Assembly: GCF_016909155.1 (NCBI RefSeq)
Contig: NZ_JAFBFG010000010.1
Coordinates: forward strand, 18,656-82,655
Origin: Chryseomicrobium aureum
GTDB taxonomy: Bacteria; Bacillota; Bacilli; Bacillales_A; Planococcaceae
Direction of reading: 5' to 3'
DNA: 64,000 bases
This document shows positions 17,669 to 24,686 of the stretch, one piece after another. Both the position numbers and the translations under genes were made by a program. The notes below the pieces were generated by a model that worked only from the letters and a program-made list of their open reading frames with translations, did no database searches and was not told the DNA's origin. Each line of letters opens with the position of its first letter. The stretch's first letter is position 1.

Positions 17669-17709
17669 TGTACATATTATATTCAATAAATGTACATTTA
17701 TAATGTACA
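17669..17709. promoter_or_regulatory. Triple TGTACA operator candidate
   Basis: The self-complementary hexamer TGTACA occurs at 17669, 17691 and 17704, within 41 bp, in very AT-rich DNA containing TATAAT-like elements on the minus strand. It lies between the 17266 gene and the microprotein gene at 17827. Confidence 0.4.
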
Positions 17710-17826
17710 ATCCGCCAGTGAATTTCATCTTTCACATATCATTAATGATTGCGCGTATGTAAAATTTGATTTATATGAAACTATTTACCAATTTATTTCG
17801 TATGTAGTAGAAAGGAGTGGGGAAAA

Positions 17827-17925
17827 ATGGTAGTAGGAAATTTACTGATAGGATTAGTAGTGCTTGGAGTAGTACTGACAGCTGTAGGTATATGGCTGTC
17901 GTATAAATTTTTGAAGCCGGATTGA
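17827..17925 (+). CDS. 32-residue single-helix membrane microprotein
   Basis: ATG at 17827 behind AAAGGAGTGGGG. One hydrophobic helix is followed by IWLSYKFLKPD, which resembles the end of the microprotein at 16793. The stop is 19 nt before the GTG of the membrane protein at 17945, so they are probably co-transcribed. Confidence 0.55.
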   Translation: MVVGNLLIGLVVLGVVLTAVGIWLSYKFLKPD

Positions 17926-17944
17926 CCAGGAGGGAGGGAGAAGC

Positions 17945-18388
17945 GTGACGGATACACTTATAGTTTTTTCATTGCTACTTGCTGTGGCAAGTCCCATTAT
18001 TTTTTTGTATTTGAAGAGAAAAGCCTGGGCTATTATAAATTTCGTGATACTAGGTAGCGTTGGTGCTCTATTTAGTAATGCGATGCTTGGAAATATGGAT
18101 TCCACGAATGGCACACAGATGATGATTTGGTATATATGTGTAGCAGCAGCGTTACTCTTCTCTGTAATCAGTTTTACGTTCCTCGCAAGAGAGAAATGGC
18201 AATTGTCAGCTACGACGTTAGGATTTGGAGCTGTCCTTGTCACGATTATCTATTTTGCTGTGCTAGGTGATTTCTCTAAACCGGTTGGTGAGTGGCTCGA
18301 TGTGTCGATGATTGTTGCGGTTCCAACTTACGTGGGAAGTATGAGTTTATTGGCACTGTTTCAGTTTGATCGGCGGACGGTGAGTTAA
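17945..18388 (+). CDS. Four-helix membrane protein of unknown function
   Basis: The protein has 147 residues with four hydrophobic helices and short loops. GTG start behind GGAGGGAGGGAG. No catalytic motif. It lies downstream of the microprotein at 17827 and ends at a bidirectional hairpin. Confidence 0.7.
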   Translation: MTDTLIVFSLLLAVASPIIFLYLKRKAWAIINFVILGSVGALFSNAMLGNMDSTNGTQMMIWYICVAAALLFSVISFTFLAREKWQLSATTLGFGAVLVTIIYFAVLGDFSKPVGEWLDVSMIVAVPTYVGSMSLLALFQFDRRTVS

Positions 18389-18391
18389 AAA

Positions 18392-18427
18392 CCTCATAAA
18401 AGTCAGTGAATCCTAACTTTTATGAGG
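18392..18427 (-). terminator. Terminator shared by convergent genes
   Basis: A 12-bp perfect stem, CCTCATAAAAGT (18392-18403) with 18416-18427. On the minus strand it is followed by TTTTT. One arm lies within the last codons of the gene at 18413. Confidence 0.75.
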
Positions 18428-18730
18428 CGCTGCAGTTTTCAATTTCTCAAGCTCAAGCTTTGCATCGGCTTCTTTCGCCCATTCTTTGTACCACTCGGCA
18501 CCAATTATCGTAGCTCCGAAAACAAATAATAAGACACCTACGACAAACGGAAATCCTAATAAAAGTGGCTCTGAATCTACATAATTACCACCGAATAAGA
18601 CAGAGCCCACTTTAGAATTTCCAGACCAAGATTCAGTACTCGTTGCGTAAATTGTAGCAGCGAGCAAAGTCGCGCTCATCAAAATAGTTCCTACACCAAA
18701 TAGCACAATTCCGCGTATCATATTTTTCAT
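18413..18730 (-). CDS. Two-helix membrane protein of unknown function
   Basis: The protein has 105 residues, two transmembrane helices around a short extracytoplasmic loop, and a charged C-terminal helix (EWYKEWAKEADAKLELEKLK). I chose the ATG at 18730 because AAGGGGAG lies 5 nt upstream; the longer frame has no ribosome binding site. Confidence 0.65.
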   Translation of the reverse strand: MKNMIRGIVLFGVGTILMSATLLAATIYATSTESWSGNSKVGSVLFGGNYVDSEPLLLGFPFVVGVLLFVFGATIIGAEWYKEWAKEADAKLELEKLKTAAPHKS

Positions 18731-18797
18731 ACATACTCCCCTTTGTCTTTCACTCTCTAACAACTGTATCATGAATATACTGGGAATTATAGAAGGA

Positions 18798-19661
18798 TTA
18801 TTTAATTTCTAACCTGTAATGCCAAAGCTCGTTCTCAACTTGATATCCAACTTTTTCGTACAAAGGATTGGCTGCATTATTTAATAAATCTACAGTCAAT
18901 GTTACCGAAGCAAATTTCCCCGCAGAGGTCACTTGATCAAGAGTCACGCGCAGTAATTCTTCTCCAAGACCTTGCCCGCGATAACCTGAATTGAGAGCGA
19001 AATATTCCAAATGAATAGAGTCTGTTCCTTCCTCAAAATAGGTATACCCGACAAAGCTCTCCTCGAAATAAGCGAAGTAAAGTGTATGGCCTTGTTGAAG
19101 GGAACGCTCCAGAATCGTTTTGGCATCATAATACGTATCAGGAAACTCAGTGTCATGGAGTTCCACAAATTCCTGAACGTCCTGATTGGAATATGTCTTG
19201 AAAGTTAATTTGTGTGATGCGGTTTTGGTCGGTTGATGAAGTCTGTAATACAAATGCTTTCCGCGAAACGTTGCTTGAAGTGTGTCCATGAATTCCTGTT
19301 GCGTTCTGTTGTCCTTATGGATGAAAAACGAAAATGTTTGAAGCTGCGGAAATTCATTCGTAGCGAAATTCCATAAGGCTAGAGTTTCTTTTGGATTAGA
19401 AGATAGGCTAAAGGGTCCCCACACTTCTGCAAACCCGTCCTCAGAATCAAATCCAATCAAGCCGACGATTGCCTCGCCTTCAAGCCCCGCAACTAGTGAA
19501 GTCAACTCGCCCTCAACAAAATCTTCATGTAAACTCTTTAAAATTTCTTCTTTTGAAGTCCCGCAATAACCGGAATGAGAAGTCGTTTGGCTATTGATGT
19601 TTGCCAGCCACTCGGCTGCTATCTCTAATTGAGATGCTGCTAGTCGTACATAAGTTGTCAT
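18798..19661 (-). CDS. Two-domain GNAT-family N-acetyltransferase
   Basis: The protein has 287 residues. The C-terminal GNAT domain shows the acetyl-CoA motif YRGQGLGEELLRVTL and the terminal AANPLYEKVGYQ. The N-terminal ~140 residues look like a degenerate second GNAT domain (LVAGLEGEAIVGLIGFDS). The acceptor substrate is unknown. GGAG lies 8 nt before the ATG. Single gene. Confidence 0.85.
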   Translation of the reverse strand: MTTYVRLAASQLEIAAEWLANINSQTTSHSGYCGTSKEEILKSLHEDFVEGELTSLVAGLEGEAIVGLIGFDSEDGFAEVWGPFSLSSNPKETLALWNFATNEFPQLQTFSFFIHKDNRTQQEFMDTLQATFRGKHLYYRLHQPTKTASHKLTFKTYSNQDVQEFVELHDTEFPDTYYDAKTILERSLQQGHTLYFAYFEESFVGYTYFEEGTDSIHLEYFALNSGYRGQGLGEELLRVTLDQVTSAGKFASVTLTVDLLNNAANPLYEKVGYQVENELWHYRLEIK

Positions 19662-19812
19662 GTTACCGCTCCGTTCTGTGAAAAGTATTTCTTCTCTTCC
19701 TGCTATCTAGTAGTATGAAGAAAGTGAGAGTTCCTGTAAATAAAAAGAAGGGCTTCCAAGTAACATCCACTTCGTTGAAAGCGTCTAAAAATATAGAGAA
19801 AAGGTGAAAACT

Positions 19813-20241
19813 ATGAACAAGAAATTGCTAGGGGCATTAGTGGCCGCGGGAGTTGTAGCTGTTGCGACGTATGCAATGTATCAAGCAGGAGGAGAACGTC
19901 TTGCACTCCTCGACGAGAAAATTGAGACAATAAGAGTTTCGAAATCTACGGGGCTTGGCCTGAACAATGAAGAAAGTGTAGTAGCTATCGAAAAGGAAGA
20001 GCAGGTTGCCGTTCTAGAAGCAGCTCTGCGAAATGCCAGGTTGCAGAGTGGCGTACTTCCAGAAGCTACACCAGATTATGATTTGATGGTCGAGTATCAA
20101 AATGGGCTTCCAAGTCATCCACTGCATCTGTGGTTAGGGGAAGAAGGGGAAGAAGCATTAGTGACTTATACAGTGAATTACGAGGAAGTATATAAGATTT
20201 CTGCAAAAGATGCAGATGAGATTCGAAAGGTGATTCGATAG
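19813..20241 (+). CDS. Membrane-anchored protein of unknown function
   Basis: The protein has 142 residues with one N-terminal hydrophobic segment (LLGALVAAGVVAVATYAMY), then an extracytoplasmic alpha/beta domain of about 115 residues. ATG behind AAGGTG. The next gene begins 10 nt downstream, so they form a small operon. Confidence 0.65.
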   Translation: MNKKLLGALVAAGVVAVATYAMYQAGGERLALLDEKIETIRVSKSTGLGLNNEESVVAIEKEEQVAVLEAALRNARLQSGVLPEATPDYDLMVEYQNGLPSHPLHLWLGEEGEEALVTYTVNYEEVYKISAKDADEIRKVIR

Positions 20242-20251
20242 GAGGAAGCCG

Positions 20252-20524
20252 ATGAACTACTTGGAGCAAGTATTTGAAGATGAACTAATGGATGCGGAAA
20301 CATACAAAACTCTTCATGATTTCATTACTTTAGATAATTTTCGAAGTGGTGAGTATGAAGGCAATATGTATGTCTTCCGAAAGATTGATCATACATATAT
20401 TCAAATCGAAGATGAAGTCGCGTTTGAGAATACTGGGAAGCGACGGGTGGAAGGGTTTCAGACGGAACAGGTGGCCCGTGAGTTGGAACGGTATTGGGAG
20501 GCCAATGAGGAGCGTCTAAAGTAA
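20252..20524 (+). CDS. Small acidic cytoplasmic protein, unknown
   Basis: The protein has 90 residues, is acidic, and has no membrane segment or motif. GGAGGA precedes the ATG. It follows the gene at 19813 and is followed by the 93-bp repeat array. Confidence 0.6.
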   Translation: MNYLEQVFEDELMDAETYKTLHDFITLDNFRSGEYEGNMYVFRKIDHTYIQIEDEVAFENTGKRRVEGFQTEQVARELERYWEANEERLK

Positions 20525-20587
20525 GTTGCCATGGATGAACGAATTACTATGCGTATTTGCTATTCTCCGCCAGTGAAATAATTCTTT

Positions 20588-20936
20588 CGTCGCTGAATCT
20601 GGCGTTTTCGACGCTAGAATTGTCGGAATCGACGCTAGATTGGAGATATTCGTCGCTGTAGATAAGCGAATGCTCGCTTTCGTCGCTGAAACTGGCGTTT
20701 TCGTCGCTCAAAGACCGTGATTCGTCGCTAGATTGGAGATTTACGTCGCTGTAGATAAGCGAATGCTCGCTTTCGTCGCTGAATCTGGCGTTTTCGACGC
20801 TAGAATTGTCGGAATCGACGCTAGATTGGAGATATTCGTCGCTGTAGATAAGCGAATGCTCGCTTTCGTCGCTGAAACTGGCGTTTTCGACGCTAGAATT
20901 GCCCGAATCGACGCTAGATTGCAAATTTGCGTCGCT
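20588..20936. repeat. Tandem array with 93-bp period built from 21/21/21/30-bp steps
   Basis: The heptamer CGTCGCT or CGACGCT occurs 16 times, at 20588, 20609, 20630, 20651, 20681, 20702, 20723, 20744, 20774, 20795, 20816, 20837, 20867, 20888, 20909 and 20930. Steps are exactly 21, 21, 21 and 30 bp, repeated to give a 93-bp super-repeat. Each 30-bp step present contains the small hairpin AAGCGAATGCTCGCTT. Because all steps are multiples of three, long Ser/Asp-rich frames stay open on the minus strand, but these have no ribosome binding site. The array ends at the 5' edge of the next gene. Confidence 0.9.
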
Positions 20937-21199
20937 TTAGTCAAACTACAGCAACTATCGCTTTGATGCTACTGATCATTGGATTCTTTCTGCGTGCATT
21001 ACTCATTCCAATTCAGGACTTTCATTTACTAACAGAACAACAAATGAAAGAGGCGCAGTTAGACTATGCAGTAAACTATCCTTTAGGATCAGCGCTAATG
21101 TACGCAGGGTTTTCCTTCCTGTTTTTCGTAGTGATTTTAATCGTTTTGAAAATTATTCAATCAAAGACTACTTTGAAAAAAAGAGATAGTGTCAACTAG
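20927..21199 (+). pseudogene. Two-helix membrane protein whose 5' end is overrun by the repeat array
   Basis: The frame encodes a plausible small membrane protein (MLLIIGFFLRALLIPIQ and a second helix SALMYAGFSFLFFVVILIVL). Its only starts are a TTG at 20927 inside the repeat and an ATG at 20966; neither has a ribosome binding site. The native start seems to have been replaced by the array. It may be silent, or use a poor start. Confidence 0.45.
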
Positions 21200-21227
21200 C
21201 CTCTCTGTATACAGGCAAATGTGATTT

Positions 21228-21236
21228 TGGTATAGT
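21228..21236 (+). promoter_or_regulatory. Extended -10 promoter of the riboflavin operon
   Basis: TGGTATAGT is a TGn-extended -10 located 14 bp before the FMN riboswitch. The -35 is weak. Confidence 0.4.
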
Positions 21237-21249
21237 AAGGGCGTGAATA

Positions 21250-21393
21250 GGATTTCCTTCGGGGTCGGGTGCAATTCCCAACCGGCGGTGATGAGGCATG
21301 GCCTCTTAGTCCGTGACCCGGTTTCTGTGAAAAGAAAGCGGTGGATTTGGTGAAACTCCAAAGCCGACAGTAAAAGTCTGGATGGGAGAAGGA
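21250..21393 (+). ncRNA. FMN riboswitch (RFN element)
   Basis: It shows the conserved RFN sequence blocks: the opening CTTCGGGGTCGGGTG, AACCGGCGGTGAT, AGTCCGTGACCC, then GGTGGATTTGGTGAAACTCC, and the closing AGTCTGGATGGGAGAAGG. FMN binding would favour the terminators that follow and shut off the riboflavin genes. Confidence 0.95.
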
Positions 21394-21401
21394 AAACACA
21401 A

Positions 21402-21436
21402 CGTTTCAAAATCAACCGATTTTAAACGCTTTTTTG
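21402..21436 (+). terminator. First terminator of the FMN riboswitch expression platform
   Basis: CGTTT(C)AAAATC (21402-21413) pairs with GATTTTAAACG (21418-21428), with a 4-nt loop and one bulge, followed by CTTTTTTG. Confidence 0.7.
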
Positions 21437-21450
21437 TGCTGCTTTTTTCT

Positions 21451-21482
21451 CCCTCACCTTTCAAAAGGTGGGGGTATTTTTG
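21451..21482 (+). terminator. Second terminator-like hairpin before the riboflavin genes
   Basis: CCCTCACCTTT (21451-21461) pairs with AAAGGTGGGGG (21464-21474), followed by TATTTTTG. Two tandem terminators would tighten repression. Confidence 0.65.
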
Positions 21483-21521
21483 TGCATGACAAAAACAAGT
21501 CAAACAACAAGGAGGTTATGA

Positions 21522-21685
21522 TGAACGATTATGATGACATGAAACTTGAATTCTCTTTACCAGAAGAACTATGCAGACAAACCATTCTTCACAACAATCC
21601 TTCTCTCACCACCCGACGACCCCGAGGTGGACACAACTCCATTCACATTGTGCTCAATTCAGAGCACACTTTCACACACTTTTAA
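21522..21685 (+). pseudogene. ribD: Remnant of ribD (start region only)
   Basis: A strong AAGGAGG site precedes an ATG encoding MNDYDDMKLEFSL, which resembles the opening of RibD proteins (an aromatic residue, then MKLAL-like). The next ~40 codons have no resemblance to RibD, lack the zinc-binding His/Cys-deaminase motifs and end at 21685. Noncoding sequence then runs to ribE. In Bacilli ribD is normally the first gene after the riboswitch. I infer that ribD was deleted, leaving its start. The alternative is an unrelated 54-residue peptide. Confidence 0.45.
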
Positions 21686-21751
21686 ATTTTTTCAAGATGG
21701 ACAAGCACCTTCTTAGGTGGACACAACCAAATATGTAAAGGAGGCACACGA

Positions 21752-22396
21752 ATGTTCACAGGCATCATCGAAGAACTTGGCGCAGTCCTTTCCATCAAAA
21801 AGACAGGCGAGGCCATGGAACTGACGATTTCTGCTGAAAAAATCCTGACTGACGTCCAGTTAGGTGACAGCATTGCCATCAATGGAGTCTGTCTGACAGT
21901 TACGCGATTCACAAACCATCAGTTTACAGTCGACGTCATGCCAGAAACGTATGCAGCCACAACAATCGGTCGATTGAATCGAGGCCAAAATGTAAATCTA
22001 GAACGGGCCATGGCAGCGAATGGTCGGTTCGGCGGACATTTTGTGACCGGTCACTGCGACACTGTTGGAGAAATTATAAACCTGCAGATGAACCAAAATG
22101 CATTGCAGATCACGGTTCAGTTCCCGGAGTCTTTCCGGAACTACGTCATTATGAAAGGGTCCATTAGCGTGGACGGGGTATCCTTGACCATTTTCGGTCT
22201 CACAGCGGATACTCTCATGATCTCGTTGATTCCACATACGGCCGAACAAACCATTTTACACACAAAACAACCAGGCGATCTCGTCAACCTGGAGTTTGAT
22301 GTCCTCGGAAAATATATCCTTGGCGCAGCGCAACAAGAACGTCCAAAAAAATCAACGATGACGCATAGTTTTCTGCAAGAGAACGGCTATGCGTGA
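21752..22396 (+). CDS. ribE: Riboflavin synthase (alpha chain)
   Basis: The protein has 214 residues. It makes riboflavin by dismutation of two 6,7-dimethyl-8-ribityllumazine molecules. The N-terminus MFTGIIEELGAV is diagnostic. Two lumazine-binding repeats are visible (GDSIAINGVCLTV and KGSISVDGVSLTI), with GGHFVTGHCDT between them. AAAGGAGG precedes the ATG. It is the first intact gene after the riboswitch, and ribB follows closely. Confidence 0.97.
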   Translation: MFTGIIEELGAVLSIKKTGEAMELTISAEKILTDVQLGDSIAINGVCLTVTRFTNHQFTVDVMPETYAATTIGRLNRGQNVNLERAMAANGRFGGHFVTGHCDTVGEIINLQMNQNALQITVQFPESFRNYVIMKGSISVDGVSLTIFGLTADTLMISLIPHTAEQTILHTKQPGDLVNLEFDVLGKYILGAAQQERPKKSTMTHSFLQENGYA

Positions 22397-22408
22397 GGAG
22401 GAATGGAC

Positions 22409-23053
22409 ATGCAAGTAATCGAAGTGGCGTTAGAAGAACTGAAAAAAGGGCGTCCGATCATCGTGGTCGATGACGAGGACCGTGAAAACGAAGGCGACTT
22501 TTTAGCATTAGCAGACTATGCGACACCGGAACTCATCAACTTTATGGTGACAGAAGGAAGAGGCCTGGTCTGTGCACCTGTATCAAAGGAGTTGGCAGAG
22601 CGTCTTGAGCTTCCACCGATGATTGCTACTAATAAAGATCCGTATGGCACGGCATTCACTGTCAGCATCGATTCTGTGAAATCCACGACTGGAATCAGTG
22701 CACACGAGCGCGCAGAGACACTCAAACTGCTTGCAGATCCTGCAACGAAAGCTAGTGACTTTGTGCGTCCAGGCCATATCTTTCCGCTGATTGCAAAACC
22801 GGGTGGCGTGTTAGAGCGACCTGGTCACACAGAAGCAGCTGTAGAGCTCGCAACACTATGTGGGGCAGCGCCAGTCGGCATTATTTGTGAAATTATGAAT
22901 CCGGATGGCACGATGGCACGACGTCCGGAGCTTGAAGGATTAGCTGACAAACATGGACTGGTGCTAATTTCAATTGAACATCTGCAAGCTTATCTGAAAA
23001 CGAACCAACAAAAGCTGGACACTATCTTACACCTACAGGAGGAATTTTCATGA
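22409..23053 (+). CDS. ribB: 3,4-dihydroxy-2-butanone-4-phosphate synthase (monofunctional RibB)
   Basis: The protein has 214 residues and converts ribulose 5-phosphate to the four-carbon precursor. The acidic motif [12 protein letters not shown] and [26 protein letters not shown] and [10 protein letters not shown] are all present. The ATG at 22409 has GGAGGA 6 nt upstream; the ATG at 22403 touches that site. The usual Bacillus protein is a RibBA fusion of about 400 residues. Here it stops after the RibB half, with no GTP cyclohydrolase II domain. Its stop overlaps ribH. Confidence 0.95.
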   Translation: MQVIEVALEELKKGRPIIVVDDEDRENEGDFLALADYATPELINFMVTEGRGLVCAPVSKELAERLELPPMIATNKDPYGTAFTVSIDSVKSTTGISAHERAETLKLLADPATKASDFVRPGHIFPLIAKPGGVLERPGHTEAAVELATLCGAAPVGIICEIMNPDGTMARRPELEGLADKHGLVLISIEHLQAYLKTNQQKLDTILHLQEEFS

Positions 23054-23517
23054 AACAGATTATCGAAGGACATTTAGTTGGAACGGATTTAAAAGTAGCA
23101 ATCGTTGTGGCACGATTTAATGAGTTCATTACGAGCAAACTATTAGGCGGGGCAGAAGATGTATTACGTCGTCACGGAGTAAAAGAAGAAGACATCACGA
23201 TTCTGTGGGTACCCGGAGCATTTGAGATTCCGCTTGCAGCGAAAAAGTTGGCGGATAGCGGGAATTACGACGCAGTCATCACGCTTGGGACAGTCATTCG
23301 CGGCGCTACACCACACTTTGATTATGTCTGTGCAGAAGTGGCAAAAGGCGTATCGGCTGTCAGTTTGCAGTCCGGTATTCCAACGGTCTTTGGTGTGTTG
23401 ACAACAGAATCCATCGAGCAAGCAATTGAACGTGCGGGCACGAAAGCAGGGAACAAAGGAGCAGAAGCGGCTATCACGGCGATTGAAATGGCCAACGTCT
23501 ACAAAAGCTTGAACTAA
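23050..23517 (+). CDS. ribH: 6,7-dimethyl-8-ribityllumazine synthase
   Basis: The protein has 155 residues and condenses the pyrimidine intermediate with dihydroxybutanone phosphate. Family motifs: [43 protein letters not shown] with the catalytic His, and FGVLTTE. ATG overlaps the ribB stop by four bases. It is the last gene of the operon and is followed by a terminator. Confidence 0.97.
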   Translation: MKQIIEGHLVGTDLKVAIVVARFNEFITSKLLGGAEDVLRRHGVKEEDITILWVPGAFEIPLAAKKLADSGNYDAVITLGTVIRGATPHFDYVCAEVAKGVSAVSLQSGIPTVFGVLTTESIEQAIERAGTKAGNKGAEAAITAIEMANVYKSLN

Positions 23518-23528
23518 ATGATTTGAAC

Positions 23529-23562
23529 AAACACGAGCATCTTCGGATATTCGTGTTTTTTT
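23529..23562 (+). terminator. Terminator of the riboflavin operon
   Basis: AAACACGA (23529-23536) pairs with TCGTGTTT (23551-23558), followed by a T tract. Confidence 0.8.
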
Positions 23563-23620
23563 GCATGTTTTCTCATGGTATGCTTGCATTATCAGACAGA
23601 CCGACAAGTGAGGACAGGAT

Positions 23621-24541
23621 ATGACTTTAACGCTTACCGCAGTGACAGAGCAAAATCGTGTGTGGATTCCAGAGTATACATTCACAGAAGGTGTGACAGG
23701 GTTGTTAGTGGATATGAAACGAGCAGCATCTGTCATGCGCCAATTTGAAAAGTCTGCCTATGTCCATCAAGTGCAGGATGGGCATTATCCCCATCTGACC
23801 GTACAAGAAACCATTGCATACTATACCAAATTAGCAGAGGTTGAATGGTCCGTACCAGAATTATTGAAGACATTTGATCTTATTACAGAAGCACGTACTA
23901 AAGTAAAGAAATTATCCGAAACAAAACGCAACATATTGACGCTAATCAAACCGTACTGTTCACGTCATGACTGGGTAGTTATCGAAGAACCGTTCCACCG
24001 AATCGAACTAGAAGGGCGTCATGTAGTAGACCAAATTTTAAAAGGTATTGAGAGACAAGGAAAATCTCTAGTTTTGCTTAGCAGCAATTTAGAAGACCTT
24101 TTGCCGGTGACGGACAAGATTTATCGAATGGACGAACGAGGAATCCATAAATTGGAATTTAAAGATGAGACAGCTACTCAAAATGAAGAGCCAGCACAGT
24201 TCAAGGTCAATAAAATTCAAGTGAAACACCAAGACAAAACATTGTTGTTCAATCCACCAGAAGTCGACTATATAGAAAGTATAGATGGTACGGTTTATAT
24301 CAATGTTGCAGGTGTTGCTTATACGAGTCCTTTGACATTAACGGAACTGGAAGTCCGGTTACAGCCGTATGGATTTTATAGATGTCACCGGTCATACATT
24401 GTAAACTTGCAAAAAGTACGAGAGCTAGTCAGTTGGACAAAAAATAGCTACAGTATCAAGTTGGATGTCGAAAAAACGACATTGGTTCCCTTATCTCGTG
24501 CCAAATTAAGTCCGTTAAAAGAACTTCTTGGCATATCATAA
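23621..24541 (+). CDS. LytTR-family regulator with degenerate ABC-ATPase N-terminus
   Basis: The protein has 306 residues. The C-terminal ~105 residues form a LytTR DNA-binding domain (VDYIESIDGTVYIN, YGFYRCHRSYIVNL, LSRAKLSPLKELL). The N-terminal ~185 residues follow an ABC ATPase in order but without a Walker A: a Q-loop-like region, a weak signature KLSETKRNILTL, a Walker-B-like WVVIEEPFHRIE and a switch-like LLSSN. It therefore probably cannot hydrolyse ATP. Lying just upstream of an ABC exporter (24687-26242), it may sense the exporter subunits or imitate its ATPase. Direct repeats suited to LytTR binding lie at 24563-24592. Confidence 0.82.
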   Translation: MTLTLTAVTEQNRVWIPEYTFTEGVTGLLVDMKRAASVMRQFEKSAYVHQVQDGHYPHLTVQETIAYYTKLAEVEWSVPELLKTFDLITEARTKVKKLSETKRNILTLIKPYCSRHDWVVIEEPFHRIELEGRHVVDQILKGIERQGKSLVLLSSNLEDLLPVTDKIYRMDERGIHKLEFKDETATQNEEPAQFKVNKIQVKHQDKTLLFNPPEVDYIESIDGTVYINVAGVAYTSPLTLTELEVRLQPYGFYRCHRSYIVNLQKVRELVSWTKNSYSIKLDVEKTTLVPLSRAKLSPLKELLGIS

Positions 24542-24562
24542 TATTTCCTGGGAAATAATCGG

Positions 24563-24592
24563 CACCATTCATGTCGAAATTTCCACCATTCA
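24563..24592 (+). promoter_or_regulatory. Candidate LytTR operator: direct repeat of CACCATTCA at 21-bp spacing
   Basis: CACCATTCA occurs at 24563-24571 and 24584-24592, 9-bp sites separated by 12 bp. This is the geometry known for LytTR-family regulators (two direct half-sites about two helical turns apart). It sits between the regulator and the ABC transporter genes. Confidence 0.5.
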
Positions 24593-24686
24593 GCAAATTT
24601 CGGAAACGATTCACCGCTAATCTACTGCGGGCCTCCCTATCTTTTCATACACTCAGTGTAGGAAAACAACAAAGGAGGCCATTTAT

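Noticed and set aside
20547..20924. 125-residue Ser/Asp/Glu-rich frame on the minus strand across the repeat array
   Set aside because: It exists because all repeat steps are multiples of three. It starts with TTG without a ribosome binding site, and parallel frames are also open on the plus strand.
20588..20936. CRISPR array
   Set aside because: The units are contiguous 21- and 30-bp steps and the sequence between heptamers is itself repeated. There are no unique spacers and no cas genes nearby.
21434..21685. 83-residue frame starting inside the riboswitch terminator
   Set aside because: The first ATG lies in the terminator region; only the ATG at 21522 has a ribosome binding site, so the longer version is not used.
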